Positions 53,903-63,479 are shown, numbered from the stretch's first letter. The stretch: 64,000 bases of DNA from an uncultured Clostridia bacterium (GCA_948560265.1 CAOXTD010000009.1:1-64000); one strand, 5' to 3'. Made by a program: numbers and translations. Notes: generated from the letters alone by a model not told the origin.

Positions 53903-54628
53903 ATGGGAATTATCAAAACAAAAGGAATTATTCTTTCAGAAAGTAATATGAATGATTTTGACAAGATGTTAACAATACTTACTCCCAATGGGAAAATAGG
54001 GTGTGCTGCAAAAGGGGCTAGAAAACCAAAAAGCCTCTTAATGGCAGGCACTCAATTTTTGTGTTTTGGTGAATATATGCTTTATCAAGGGACAAGCAGT
54101 TATCACATCAATTCTTGTGACACTATTGAACTTTTTTATCCTATTCGAACAGACTTAGATAAGTTAAAATATGCAGCACATGTTACTAAAATTATTAATG
54201 ATGTAACAGATGAAAACCAAAATACATATCGCATTTTACAACTTTTTTTAAATACTTTATACATGATATCAGAAACAGATAAAGACTTAGACTTTATCCT
54301 TTCTGTATTTAAGTTAAGACTACTATGCTTATTAGGCTTTACTCCACAAATCAAAACTTGTACAAATTGTAAAACACAAGATAATATCACCCATTTCAGT
54401 ATTAGAGACAATGGGTTTAAATGCGAGGCTTGTAGCAAGGTAGATAAAGGAGCAATTAAAATATCAGATTCTACGAAAACGGCTATGCAATACATTGTAT
54501 TAGCAGATCCTAAAAAGATATTTTCCTTCCAAATTTCAGAGGAAAACTTGCAAGAGTTGAACTTGGTGAGTAATCTCTATTTTAATGAAAAGTTGGAAAA
54601 AGAATATAAGTTGGAAAACTTATTTTAA
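53903..54628 (+). CDS. recO: DNA repair protein RecO
   Basis: RecO helps load RecA in the RecFOR pathway. The 241-residue protein has the N-terminal OB fold (KTKGIILSESNMNDFDKMLTI, GKIGCAAKGARKPKS), a helical domain and the zinc-finger cysteines CTNCKTQ and CEAC near residues 153-176. Normal length and typical position after era. Confidence 0.93.
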   Translation: MGIIKTKGIILSESNMNDFDKMLTILTPNGKIGCAAKGARKPKSLLMAGTQFLCFGEYMLYQGTSSYHINSCDTIELFYPIRTDLDKLKYAAHVTKIINDVTDENQNTYRILQLFLNTLYMISETDKDLDFILSVFKLRLLCLLGFTPQIKTCTNCKTQDNITHFSIRDNGFKCEACSKVDKGAIKISDSTKTAMQYIVLADPKKIFSFQISEENLQELNLVSNLYFNEKLEKEYKLENLF

Positions 54629-54641
54629 TTTAAAAACAATA

Positions 54642-54665
54642 AAAAGCACTATGATAAGTGCTTTT
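54642..54665. terminator. Bidirectional terminator between recO and a glycosyltransferase gene
   Basis: AAAAGCACT and AGTGCTTTT around a 6-nt loop, with A/T flanks on both sides. The end of the minus-strand gene lies inside it. Confidence 0.8.
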
Positions 54666-55845
54666 GTTTTTGACAATTTACAGCCTTGCTAGCAGGACCT
54701 TCAACTATATGAAAATCTTTGCCGTTTAAAATATGCTCAAACAAAGAGTAAAGATTATTGGCAGCAACTTCTGCAGACCAATCTTGGGTAATAGTTTGAT
54801 AAGCGTTTTTAGACAAAGTATTCCTCAAGTCTTTATTGTTAATAGCAAGTTTTACATTATTTTCTAATTCTAAATAGGAAGAGTATATTAAACCATTTTC
54901 TTTATGTTTAATTAAAAATGGTACTGAACCCATTTTTTGATTAGCAATGATAGTACAGCCTGCGTTCATTGCTTCATTTACAACAACGCCCCAACCTTCA
55001 CGACTATCACTTGTACCAATAAAAATATTGGCATTTTCCATATAAGTATGAACTTTATCACTTGGTACTTGTCCTACAATTTCGATAACATCTTCTAAAT
55101 TTTCCTTTTTTACCCTTTGACGCATCTTATCTTCTAACATTCCTGTACCTAACATTTTGATATGAAAAGAATAATCCTGCTTTTTTAGGTTCCTAGCTAG
55201 TTTTAGAACAATCTCAGGGTGTTTCCAATGGATAAATCTAGCAACCCATACAATTTCAATCTTTTTCTTTTCTTCTTTCTTTTGCAATAACTGCTCTATA
55301 TCATAATGAGTCGTTTCCAAAAAATACCCCCATTTATATATTTTATTGGGATACAAACCAAAGAAATTGAAGTCATTTGCGCCATAACCATTACAAGTTA
55401 GTAAATATAAGTTTTTATTCTTTCTATAGCGAATATGTCTGTTATAAAATAATTTCATTTTCTCTTTATCAAAAATTGTTTTAAAAAATCCATCAGGAAA
55501 AATGAAAATTCTTGCACGATAACGGAAAGTAATTTTATCTTGTTCTAATCTTTCTTCTATCAATTCATCTGTAGTTGAACCAATGATAACAATATCACTT
55601 TCTAAAGCTAATTTTTTAGCTTCTTCATAACTTTCGTCATTTTCATAGGCTCTTATTACAAAATCATATTCTTGGTCTAAATCTTTAAAACCTAAATCCA
55701 AACGCCACTGAAATATTTTCATGGTAGACACAAATTTAAAATCAGAACCTAATTTCTTTTGCATTTCCAAACAAAATGGGACTTGATGATGTGTTAAAAA
55801 ATTCGAAATAAATGTTATCTTCATAGAATTTTCATTCCTTTCCAT
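54649..55845 (-). CDS. Glycosyltransferase family 4 (GT-B) protein
   Basis: The roughly 398-residue GT-B protein starts KITFISNFLTHHQVPFC and has the C-terminal Rossmann domain with IVWVARFIHWKHPEIVLKLA, EIVGQVPSDKVHTYMENANIFIGTSDSREGWGVVVNEAMNAGC (E-x7-E nucleotide-sugar site). The product could start at ATG 55845 or 55824. It probably builds a surface polysaccharide. It is transcribed opposite to the following glycosyltransferase genes. Confidence 0.82.
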   Translation of the reverse strand: MERNENSMKITFISNFLTHHQVPFCLEMQKKLGSDFKFVSTMKIFQWRLDLGFKDLDQEYDFVIRAYENDESYEEAKKLALESDIVIIGSTTDELIEERLEQDKITFRYRARIFIFPDGFFKTIFDKEKMKLFYNRHIRYRKNKNLYLLTCNGYGANDFNFFGLYPNKIYKWGYFLETTHYDIEQLLQKKEEKKKIEIVWVARFIHWKHPEIVLKLARNLKKQDYSFHIKMLGTGMLEDKMRQRVKKENLEDVIEIVGQVPSDKVHTYMENANIFIGTSDSREGWGVVVNEAMNAGCTIIANQKMGSVPFLIKHKENGLIYSSYLELENNVKLAINNKDLRNTLSKNAYQTITQDWSAEVAANNLYSLFEHILNGKDFHIVEGPASKAVNCQKQKHLS

Positions 55846-55962
55846 CAATTCTCTCCCATTATATCATAGCAAACTAAAATTGACAATAATTTGCTCAATA
55901 TGCTATAATGCACTATATAAAAGATATATTTATAATTTGAATGTTAAAAGGAGATCGTAAAA

Positions 55963-56733
55963 ATGAAAAAGAGATTTTCTATTATTATTACGGCATATAA
56001 CATAGAAGAATATATTCAAAGAAGTATTAAAAGTGTAAAAGAACAGACATTTCAAGACTATGAAATTGTAGTAGTCAATGATTGCTCAAAAGATGAAACA
56101 AAGAAAAAAGTAGAAGAAATAGGTGGCGTAAAGCTAATTAATCACGAAGAAAATAAGGGAGCAGGTGGTGCGAGAAATTCAGCACTAGATGTTGCTGAAG
56201 GAGAATATATCATTTTCTTGGATGGAGATGACTATTTACACGATAGCAATGTGTTAGAAAAATTAGACAAGGTAATAGGAAATCAAAATCCAGATGTAGT
56301 TTACATGGGATTTCAATTTGGTGGAGATAGAGATGAACTAATTATTCCTACACCAGAAAATTGCACTAAATCCATAAAAGCAGCAAAAGATCCCTATCCA
56401 AATGTATGGAGTAAGTGCTGGAATAGAGTGTTTATCGAAAAAAATCATTTTAGATTTTGTGAAAAAAGGTATTATGAAGATGTGCTATTCTTATATAGAG
56501 GAGTTATGAGATCAGAAAGCTTTTTAATAGCGCCATTCCCAGTACATACTTATATCAGTGGCAGAACGAATAGTATTACAACAACTTTAAACTTTAAAAA
56601 CATTTATGATACGATTGCAAATTTGGAAGAAATGACAGAAATGAAAAAGACAGAGCCAACAGAGGAACTAGATTACATTATGAAAAGAGAAATTAATATG
56701 TGCAAAAAGAGACTAGAAAAGATAATAAAATGA
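55963..56733 (+). CDS. Glycosyltransferase family 2 (GT-A) protein
   Basis: The 256-residue GT-A protein has FSIIITAYNIEEYIQRSIKSV at the start, VVNDCSKDETKKK, GAGGARNSALDVAEGEYIIFLDGDDYL (DxD in DGDD) and a C-terminal KCWNRVFIEKNHF region. These are standard family 2 features for cell-surface glycan synthesis. AAAGGAGAT precedes the ATG. Confidence 0.88.
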   Translation: MKKRFSIIITAYNIEEYIQRSIKSVKEQTFQDYEIVVVNDCSKDETKKKVEEIGGVKLINHEENKGAGGARNSALDVAEGEYIIFLDGDDYLHDSNVLEKLDKVIGNQNPDVVYMGFQFGGDRDELIIPTPENCTKSIKAAKDPYPNVWSKCWNRVFIEKNHFRFCEKRYYEDVLFLYRGVMRSESFLIAPFPVHTYISGRTNSITTTLNFKNIYDTIANLEEMTEMKKTEPTEELDYIMKREINMCKKRLEKIIK

Positions 56734-56868
56734 AATAAAAAATATATATGGAAGTAATGGAAACTAGCGATAAATCTTAAGATATCTTTCATAAACAAAG
56801 TTTTGACAAATAGAGGGAAAATGTGATAAAATAACAAAGAGATATTGGTAAACAAAAAGGAGATAGAC

Positions 56869-57528
56869 ATGAACCATGTAAGTGTTATTATACCTGCTCA
56901 CAATGAAGAAAAAACAATTGAGCAAGTTATTGATAAAGTTCAAGAAAGTACTATTGATTTAGAAATTATAGTAGTAAATAATTGCTCTACTGATAAGACA
57001 AAAGAAAAAGCAGAAGCTAAAGGTGTAAAAGTAGTAGACTGTTTACAAAAAGGAAAAGGATATGCTATGGAAGCAGGACTAAAATATGCACAATATGGTA
57101 TTGTAGCTTTTATTGATGGAGATTTAGGAATATATAATGATGATGTAATTGGAGCAATGGTAAATCCTATTATACAAAAGAAAGCAGATTTTACAAAATC
57201 CGCATTTACTAGAGAGGGTGGAAGAGTAACTGAGCTTGTAGCAAAACCATTGTTACAACTACTACTACCAAAATTAGCAGAATATGAACAACCACTTAGT
57301 GGAATTATTGCTGGAAGAAAAGAAATTTTTGACAGCATTGAATTAGAAAAAGACTATGGCGTAGATATTGGAATTTTAATAGATGTTTATCAAAAGAGTA
57401 TTAAGATAGAAGAAGTTCATATTGGCAGAATTGACAATAATTCTCAATCTTGGCAATCTTTGTCGCTTATGGCAAAAGAAGTTGCAAGAGCAATTTTGAA
57501 AAGGACAAGCACAGATGGAATAAAATAG
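56869..57528 (+). CDS. Glycosyltransferase family 2 (dolichol-phosphate-mannose synthase-like)
   Basis: The 219-residue protein starts VSVIIPAHNEEKTIEQVI, with VVNNCSTDKTKEKAE, GKGYAMEAGLKYAQYGIVAFIDGDLG (DxD) and a short C-terminus with GIIAGRKEIFDSIELEKDYGVDIGI. It resembles the DPM1/GtrB-type subset of GT2, but its sugar donor is unknown. ATG 56869 is 4 nt after AAAAGGAGA. Confidence 0.85.
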   Translation: MNHVSVIIPAHNEEKTIEQVIDKVQESTIDLEIIVVNNCSTDKTKEKAEAKGVKVVDCLQKGKGYAMEAGLKYAQYGIVAFIDGDLGIYNDDVIGAMVNPIIQKKADFTKSAFTREGGRVTELVAKPLLQLLLPKLAEYEQPLSGIIAGRKEIFDSIELEKDYGVDIGILIDVYQKSIKIEEVHIGRIDNNSQSWQSLSLMAKEVARAILKRTSTDGIK

Positions 57529-57535
57529 AAATTTT

Positions 57536-57575
57536 AAAATTCCACTTAAAGGAGTATCTTTGAGCGGAATTTTTT
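57536..57575 (+). terminator. Terminator after the second GT2 gene
   Basis: AAAATTCC and GGAATTTT pair around a 22-nt loop, followed by a T-run. The histidine phosphatase gene starts at 57602. Confidence 0.6.
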
Positions 57576-57601
57576 AAGCCATGTATGGAGGAAAAATAAA
57601 A

Positions 57602-58126
57602 ATGAATTTATACATATTAAGACATGGACAAACAGACTATAATCTAATGGGAAAATTTCAAGGACAAGTTGATATAGAGTTAAATGAAAATGGAATTAAG
57701 CAGGCACAAGAAACTGCAAAAGAGCTCTCAACAATACAATTTAACAAAGTATTTTCCTCTCCTTTAAGTAGAGCTGTACAAACGGCTGAATTAGTAACAA
57801 GATCAGAAATCACATTAGATAGTCGAATTACTGAAAGAAGTTTTGGGCTGTTAGAAGGAAAAGAAAGTATTGCAGATTATGAAGAAAGAGTAGAAGAATA
57901 CCAAATAGAAACAATAGAAGATTTAAAAAAAAGAGTATATCACTTTTTAGATGAAATTTTGCAAAAATATAGAGATTATGATAATATCTTAATTGCTACC
58001 CATGCTTGTATAACTATTATGATAGAATGTTATTTTACCAAAAAAAGTTATGAAGAAGTACAAAAATATTACCAGTTAGGTAATGGAAAGTACATAATGT
58101 ATAATATTAAAGGGGAAGAAAATTGA
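57602..58126 (+). CDS. Histidine phosphatase family protein (phosphoglycerate mutase-like)
   Basis: The 174-residue protein has the RHG motif in LYILRHGQTDYNLMGKFQGQ near residue 8, the SSPLSRAVQTAEL arginine, the ITERSFGLLEGKE segment and LIATHACITIM with the second catalytic His. It acts on phosphate monoesters; the substrate is unknown. ATG 57602 has GGAGG upstream. It overlaps the following glycosyltransferase gene. Confidence 0.85.
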   Translation: MNLYILRHGQTDYNLMGKFQGQVDIELNENGIKQAQETAKELSTIQFNKVFSSPLSRAVQTAELVTRSEITLDSRITERSFGLLEGKESIADYEERVEEYQIETIEDLKKRVYHFLDEILQKYRDYDNILIATHACITIMIECYFTKKSYEEVQKYYQLGNGKYIMYNIKGEEN

Positions 58127-58128
58127 AA

Positions 58129-59277
58129 ATGAATATGGAAGAGCTAGAAAGAATAGAACTAGCAAGAACTGAGAAATTACAACATCAAAATTTAAAAAAA
58201 TCAGAAAATAAAAAGGAAAAACTTCATATTGTTTATATTATGGTATGGACTAAAACTTGTGGTGGAAGCAAAATCATTTTAGAATATGCGAATAGACTAA
58301 GTCAAAGAGGGCATATGATTACAATTGTTACTTATGACCAAAAGCCAACATGGTTTCCATTAAATGATAAGATTGAATTCATACAAGTAGATGAGAGACA
58401 AACATTAGAAGAAAATATTCCACCATGTGATGTGGTTGTGGCTACAAGTTGGAAGAATATTTTTGCAGCTTTAAAATCGAACTGTGCACCAGTAGTATTT
58501 TTTGAACAAGGCGGAAGCCACATTTTTGGAACAGAAACATTAAGTGAAAGAAAAAGCGAAATTGTAAAAAGGCGTATAAGTGAACCAAATTATATATATA
58601 CTGTATCTAGTTATGCGAAAGAATGTCTACAAAAGTATTATCAAAGAGATGCTTTTGTTATATTAAATGCGGTAGATGATACTATTTTTTATCCAAGAGA
58701 AAGTATAGAAGGTTTAGATAATATAACTATTACCACAATTGGTCCAGAAGAATTTGAATTTAAGCGTATCGATAATGTTATAAGAGCAATCGAAGAATTA
58801 AGAAAACAATATCCTAATATTCAGTTTCAATGGATAAGTCAAACAGAGCCAAAGATACATTCTGAAAAAGCAATTGTAAATCCACCACAAAGAGAAATAG
58901 GAAATATCCTTCGAAATACAGATATTTATATTTGTGCTTCAGATTATGAATCTTTCTGCTTACCAGCATTAGAAGCAATGACTTGTGGAGCAGCGGTTGT
59001 TGCAACTGACAATGGAGGAATTGCGGATTTTATAGTAGATAAAGAGAATGGACTAGTTATCAAGAAGAATAATGTAGAAGATATGATTGCAAAAATTCGC
59101 TTTTTGATAGAAAATCCAGAAGAGAGAAAGCGATTAGCTTCCAATGGATTAAAGACTGCACAAAGAATGAGCTGGAAGCACAGTGTAGAAAGGTTAGAAA
59201 AGTATTATCAAGAAATTGCACAATATGAGGTTAGCAATGAGAAAATAAGAAATATTAAACTCGAAGAAGAAAGGTAA
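58129..59277 (+). CDS. Glycosyltransferase family 4 (GT-B) protein
   Basis: The roughly 382-residue protein has a charged N-terminal extension, then HIVYIMVWTKTCGGSKIILEYANRL (GT4 acceptor side), EQGGSHIFGTET, and the C-terminal donor site with ICASDYESFCLPALEAMTCGAAVVATDNGGIADF (E-x7-E pattern). ATG 58129 or the TTG at 58123, which overlaps the previous stop, could start it. It probably adds a sugar to a surface polymer. Confidence 0.83.
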   Translation: MNMEELERIELARTEKLQHQNLKKSENKKEKLHIVYIMVWTKTCGGSKIILEYANRLSQRGHMITIVTYDQKPTWFPLNDKIEFIQVDERQTLEENIPPCDVVVATSWKNIFAALKSNCAPVVFFEQGGSHIFGTETLSERKSEIVKRRISEPNYIYTVSSYAKECLQKYYQRDAFVILNAVDDTIFYPRESIEGLDNITITTIGPEEFEFKRIDNVIRAIEELRKQYPNIQFQWISQTEPKIHSEKAIVNPPQREIGNILRNTDIYICASDYESFCLPALEAMTCGAAVVATDNGGIADFIVDKENGLVIKKNNVEDMIAKIRFLIENPEERKRLASNGLKTAQRMSWKHSVERLEKYYQEIAQYEVSNEKIRNIKLEEER

Positions 59278-59282
59278 AAGAA

Positions 59283-59840
59283 ATGTACTTAATAGTAGGA
59301 TTAGGAAATCCAGAGCCAGAATATAGTAAAACTAGGCATAATATGGGGTTTGATGTAATTAATGAAATAGCCAAAAGGCAAGAAATAGAGCTATCTAGAA
59401 CAAAATTCAATGGAATTTATGGAAGTGGTATGATAGAAGAAAAAAAAGTTATTCTGTTAAAACCACAAACTTTTATGAACTTAAGTGGACAATGTATCAA
59501 ACCATTTATTGACTTTTATAAAATTCCAATAGAAAATGTACTAGTCATTTATGATGACATGGATGTAGAGATAGGCTCTATTAAATTGCGCAAAAAAGGT
59601 GGACCAGGGACACATAATGGAGCAAAATCAGTAGTACATGAACTAGTATCAGAAGACTTTCCGAGAATTCGAGTAGGAATTGGAAAACCAGTAGATGAAT
59701 ATGATGCTATTGATTATGTAATAGGACAATTAGAGGAAGAAATCTATAAAGAATTAAAAGTAGGAATTGATACAGCGGCAGAGGCAGTAGAAGAATTCCT
59801 AAAAAATGGGATTGAAGTAGCAATGAATAAGTTTAACTAA
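59283..59840 (+). CDS. pth: Peptidyl-tRNA hydrolase
   Basis: Recycles peptidyl-tRNA. The 185-residue protein has LIVGLGNPEPEYSKTRHNMGFDV at the start (catalytic His in RHNMGF), LLKPQTFMNLSGQ, YDDMDVEIGSIKLRKKGGPGTHNGAKSV with the active-site Asp, and RIRVGIGKP. Full family length. A dispersed repeat starts at its stop. Confidence 0.95.
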   Translation: MYLIVGLGNPEPEYSKTRHNMGFDVINEIAKRQEIELSRTKFNGIYGSGMIEEKKVILLKPQTFMNLSGQCIKPFIDFYKIPIENVLVIYDDMDVEIGSIKLRKKGGPGTHNGAKSVVHELVSEDFPRIRVGIGKPVDEYDAIDYVIGQLEEEIYKELKVGIDTAAEAVEEFLKNGIEVAMNKFN

Positions 59841-59895
59841 GTGTCAGTTTGGGGACGTTAGTTTAACTGACATCTGTCCCTTAACTGACATTTAA
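59839..59895 (+). repeat. Dispersed palindromic repeat, TGTCAG type
   Basis: Begins at the pth stop: GTGTCAGTTTGGGGACG, TTTAACTGACA, then TGTCCC and TTAACTGACA. Its two halves are inverted copies. Confidence 0.85.
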
Positions 59896-59924
59896 AACTG
59901 AAGTTAGGAAGGAATAATAAATTA

Positions 59925-61127
59925 ATGCAAGAAATTATAATCAATCAAGACAACGAAAATAGTAAAATAGTAGCTTTGGTAGAAAATGGAAAACTAGTAG
60001 AAAAATATGAAGAAAAAGCAGGACAAGAACGCTTAGAAGGTAACATCTATTTAGGAAAAGTAGAAAATGTCCTTTTAGGGATGCAAGCAGCATTTGTAGA
60101 TATTGGAACAGAGAAAAATACTTTTATTCATATTAAAGATGTTATTCCAAAAGTAAGTAATGAAACAGGCAACAAGAATGAAACATTAAGTAAGTATGAT
60201 ATTAAAAATTATATTCGTTCAGGAATGCCAATTTTAGTGCAAGTAAAAAGAGACAGTACAAATAAAAAAGGAGCAAGAGTATCTACTCATATTAGTCTAC
60301 CAGGAAGATTTATTGTATTAATGCCAGAAACAGAATTTATTACTATTTCTAAAAAGATAGAAAAAGAAGCGGAAAAGAAAAGGCTTTTAGGAATAGTGAA
60401 AGAAGTTTTACCAAAAGGATATGGAGCCATCATAAGAACCTCAGCACAAGAAAGGCAAAAAGAATTGATAGAACAAGATATTCAAAAAGTGATTCAAGAA
60501 TATGAGGACATTCGAAAGAAGGCTCAAGAATTAGAAAAGAAAGAAAAATTTGAGCCAACATTACTTTATAAAAATGACGGAATTGTTGGGAAAATTCTAA
60601 CGGATTTAGTGGATCAAGAATTAATAAGAATTGTGACTAATCAGGAAGGAATAGCAAAAGAAGTAACTAAGTTTTTAGAAGATACAGGACTTCAAGGTAA
60701 GGTTAAATTAGAGTTAAAACATGAAGATATCTTAAGCATATATGACATTGGAGAGCAGATAGAAAAGGCAAATAACCGCAAAATTTGGCTAAAATGTGGT
60801 GGATTTATCACCATTGATAAAACAGAAGCATTAACAGCCATCGATGTCAACTCAGGAAAATACATAGGCAATAAAGACTTAGAACAAACAGTATATACGG
60901 TTAACAAAGAAGCAAGCATAGAAATAGCAAAACAACTACGTTTGCGTGATATTGGAGGAATTGTCATTATTGACTATATCGATATGGAAAAACAAGAGAC
61001 AAAGCAAAAAATTCTAGAAACTTTGGAAGAAGCACTAAAGAAAGACCGTTCCAAAACTCAAATTATAGGCTTCACACCACTAGACCTATTAGAAATGACA
61101 AGAAAACATATGTGTAGTAATGATTAG
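59925..61127 (+). CDS. rng: Ribonuclease E/G family endoribonuclease
   Basis: The 400-residue protein has the S1 region (LEGNIYLGKVENVLLGMQAAFVDIGTEKN), the RNase H-like domain (RVSTHISLPGRFIVLMPE) and the catalytic DNase I-like domain (TAIDVNSGKYIG, then GGIVIIDYIDMEKQETK). It ends at LEMTRKHMCSND, slightly earlier than many homologues, without an obvious Zn-link CPxC. It processes rRNA and mRNA. The start has AAGGAAGG upstream. Confidence 0.85.
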   Translation: MQEIIINQDNENSKIVALVENGKLVEKYEEKAGQERLEGNIYLGKVENVLLGMQAAFVDIGTEKNTFIHIKDVIPKVSNETGNKNETLSKYDIKNYIRSGMPILVQVKRDSTNKKGARVSTHISLPGRFIVLMPETEFITISKKIEKEAEKKRLLGIVKEVLPKGYGAIIRTSAQERQKELIEQDIQKVIQEYEDIRKKAQELEKKEKFEPTLLYKNDGIVGKILTDLVDQELIRIVTNQEGIAKEVTKFLEDTGLQGKVKLELKHEDILSIYDIGEQIEKANNRKIWLKCGGFITIDKTEALTAIDVNSGKYIGNKDLEQTVYTVNKEASIEIAKQLRLRDIGGIVIIDYIDMEKQETKQKILETLEEALKKDRSKTQIIGFTPLDLLEMTRKHMCSND

Positions 61128-61184
61128 TGTCAGGTTGGGGACGTTCCTTTTTCTGACAAAAATGTCAGACTGGGGACATACCTT
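61126..61184 (+). repeat. Dispersed palindromic repeat, TGTCAG type
   Basis: Starts at the TAG stop of the RNase gene and is almost identical to the 17737 copy: GTGTCAGGTTGGGGACG, TTTTTCTGACA, TGTCAGACTGGGGACAT. A terminator hairpin follows. Confidence 0.88.
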
Positions 61185-61186
61185 GA

Positions 61187-61217
61187 AAGATACGAATTTA
61201 AATTTCGTATCTTTTTA
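61187..61217 (+). terminator. Terminator after the RNase E/G gene
   Basis: AAAGATACGAA and TTCGTATCTTTTT pair around a 5-nt A/T loop. It follows the dispersed repeat. Confidence 0.8.
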
Positions 61218-61300
61218 TAAAGGAATTCAAATAATTTTATCGATATTGTGATAAAATAATGATAAAATAAATGTAAAATTATAATGGAAGGAAGAAAGTA

Positions 61301-61585
61301 ATGATAAATATTAGACCTGTATCAGATTTAAGAAATAAATATCCAGAAATAGAAAAGACAGTACTAAGCGACAATGAAGAGGTATATTTAACTAAAAATG
61401 GGTATGGAACAATGGTAATCATGAGTATACAAAAGTATGAAAAATTAATGACAGAAGCAGAGTATAATCAGTATATAGAAAATGCACTTGATGAGGCGGA
61501 AGAAGAAGCAGAAAATCCAAACGCCAAGTATTACACAGCAGAGGAAGTTTTTGGCAAGGTGAGGAGGATGCTTAAGAAGAAATAA
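61301..61585 (+). CDS. Phd/YefM-type antitoxin, no adjacent toxin
   Basis: The 94-residue protein starts MINIRPVSDLRNKYPEIEKTV and has NEEVYLTKNGYGTMVIMSIQKYEKL, the Phd/YefM DNA-binding fold, with an acidic C-terminal tail that would bind a toxin. AATGGAAGGAAG precedes the ATG. No RelE- or Doc-type toxin gene lies before or after it; the neighbours are RNase G and an acyl-CoA ligase. It may regulate a toxin elsewhere or act alone. Confidence 0.8.
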   Translation: MINIRPVSDLRNKYPEIEKTVLSDNEEVYLTKNGYGTMVIMSIQKYEKLMTEAEYNQYIENALDEAEEEAENPNAKYYTAEEVFGKVRRMLKKK

Positions 61586-61606
61586 AAAACCAACCCCTAA
61601 AGGTTG
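61586..61606 (+). terminator. Short hairpin between the antitoxin and the ligase gene
   Basis: CCAACC-CCTAA-AGGTTGG just after the antitoxin stop. It is probably a terminator, though its T-run is weak on the plus strand. Confidence 0.45.
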
Positions 61607-61620
61607 GCATGTCAAAATAA

Positions 61621-63360
61621 TTAATTTCCTAAAATTCTTTTTAACTCCTCATGTCTTTTAATCTTTTGAGTAGTCGTCTTAATCAAAGGTTCCTCTGTCA
61701 CAATAATTTCACGAATTGCCTTATAAGCAGGCATAGAATGATTAATTTTTTCTTTCACATCTTTCCAAATAATATCTTTGTAATTAGTATCGTTAGGATA
61801 TAATTCTTTTATGGCTTCACTATTGTACACAATTTTACTACATATCATTAAATCATTATCTTTAGCAGGCTTACCATAAACCATACTTTCAGATACATAA
61901 GGTAGGCTATTAATCAAGATTTCTAGTTCTTCCGGAAAAATATTTTTTCCATTTTTCAAAACAATGACATCTTTTTTTCTACCAGTAATAAAAAGAAAAC
62001 CGTCTTTATCAAATCTACCTAAATCACCAGAATAAAACCACCCATCTTTTAAAACCTCTTTAGTTGCATCTTCATTGTCAATATACCCTTTCATAACAGT
62101 AGGACCTTTTACCATGATTTCGCCAATTCCATCTTGGTCAGGATTATCAATTTGTACTGTAATACCTGGAAGAGGGAAACCTACACTACCAGCGCGTTTG
62201 AATTTATCATTTTCACCTGCAACAACAGGAGAAGTTTCAGTCAAACCATAGCCTTGCAATAGGTTGATGCCTAAATCCACAAAGCCTTGTACAGTTTCTT
62301 TATTCATAGGAGCCCCGCCTGCAATTAAGGTATGAAGTTTGCCACCAAATTGATTCAAAATCTGTTTAAACACTTTAACTCTAATATCAATACCAAACTT
62401 TAATAAGAAATTGCAAACTTTTCTCATCATTTTCACTAACTTTGTTTTACCTTGCTCTGCCACTCCTTTTTCAATCTTTTTGTACATCACTTCAAGCATT
62501 AAGGGAACGCCTACAAATCCAGTTATTTGGAATTCTATTAAGTTCTTTTGAACATATTTTAAACCATCACAAAAAGCAACTGTAATACCACATGAAGTAC
62601 CATATAGAAAAGTACAAGTAGACTCAAACGTATGGTGCAAAGGAAGAAAAGAGAGAAAAACATCTTCTTTTCGAATATCTGTCATTTGTGATAAAGCATA
62701 AATATCACTGCAAATATTAGCTTGAGATAAGCCTACACATTTTGAAATAGCAGTGGTTCCAGAAGTGAAAAGTAAAATAGAAGCTTTATCAGGATCTAAG
62801 TTAATATTTTCATAACTCATATTTCCAGATAAATATAGCTTTCTTCCCTTTTCTACAAGAGAGGAATATGTGAGAAAATGGTTAGAAGAAATATTGGTAC
62901 TTGAAATATCGTCCATGCAAATATATTGTGTTAAAGAAGAACTATTTTCAGCATTAATTTCTTCAAATATAGGAAGATATTTATGATCAAAAATAACAGC
63001 GTCTGCTTTACTTCTGATAATCAAACTTTTAATCTCATTATTAGGCAAAGATTTATCTAAAGGAATAATCGTAATATTAGCTGTTGTGACAGCCAAATAG
63101 CTAACACACCATTCATAACGATTAGGAGCAATTAAAGCTACTTTCTTATTTTCTAGTCCCATATCTAATAGACTAGTAGCCAAGCTTTTAATATCTTGTA
63201 CAAATTGGCTATACAAAATAGAAATATGTTCAGTAGCCTTAGGGTCCTTTTTATAAACAAAAGCAGATTTACTGCTAAAGCGATTTTCATAACGTGCTAC
63301 TAATTCTCTAAAATCTCGCAGAGTTTCTCCTTTGTATAGCTTATCTTTGTATTTGCTCAT
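61621..63360 (-). CDS. AMP-dependent synthetase/ligase (long-chain acyl-CoA synthetase-like)
   Basis: The 579-residue ANL-family enzyme has the P-loop ILLFTSGTTAISKCVGLSQ near residue 190, LLQGYGLTETSPVVA around 345, YSGDLGRFDKDGFLFITGRKKDVIVLKNG around 435 and a C-terminal lid with KTTTQKIKRHEEL. It forms acyl-AMP and then acyl-CoA, most likely with fatty acids. A final lysine in TTTQKIKRH is the usual catalytic Lys. Confidence 0.88.
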   Translation of the reverse strand: MSKYKDKLYKGETLRDFRELVARYENRFSSKSAFVYKKDPKATEHISILYSQFVQDIKSLATSLLDMGLENKKVALIAPNRYEWCVSYLAVTTANITIIPLDKSLPNNEIKSLIIRSKADAVIFDHKYLPIFEEINAENSSSLTQYICMDDISSTNISSNHFLTYSSLVEKGRKLYLSGNMSYENINLDPDKASILLFTSGTTAISKCVGLSQANICSDIYALSQMTDIRKEDVFLSFLPLHHTFESTCTFLYGTSCGITVAFCDGLKYVQKNLIEFQITGFVGVPLMLEVMYKKIEKGVAEQGKTKLVKMMRKVCNFLLKFGIDIRVKVFKQILNQFGGKLHTLIAGGAPMNKETVQGFVDLGINLLQGYGLTETSPVVAGENDKFKRAGSVGFPLPGITVQIDNPDQDGIGEIMVKGPTVMKGYIDNEDATKEVLKDGWFYSGDLGRFDKDGFLFITGRKKDVIVLKNGKNIFPEELEILINSLPYVSESMVYGKPAKDNDLMICSKIVYNSEAIKELYPNDTNYKDIIWKDVKEKINHSMPAYKAIREIIVTEEPLIKTTTQKIKRHEELKRILGN

Positions 63361-63479
63361 GTATAATCTCCTTTGCCATATTTTTCACTCTTATTGTATA
63401 CCAAAAATTGCTTAATATCAATGATTAATGCAAAAGAGGCAAAATTTCACAAAAACTCTTGCCTTTTAGCTACATTCTA

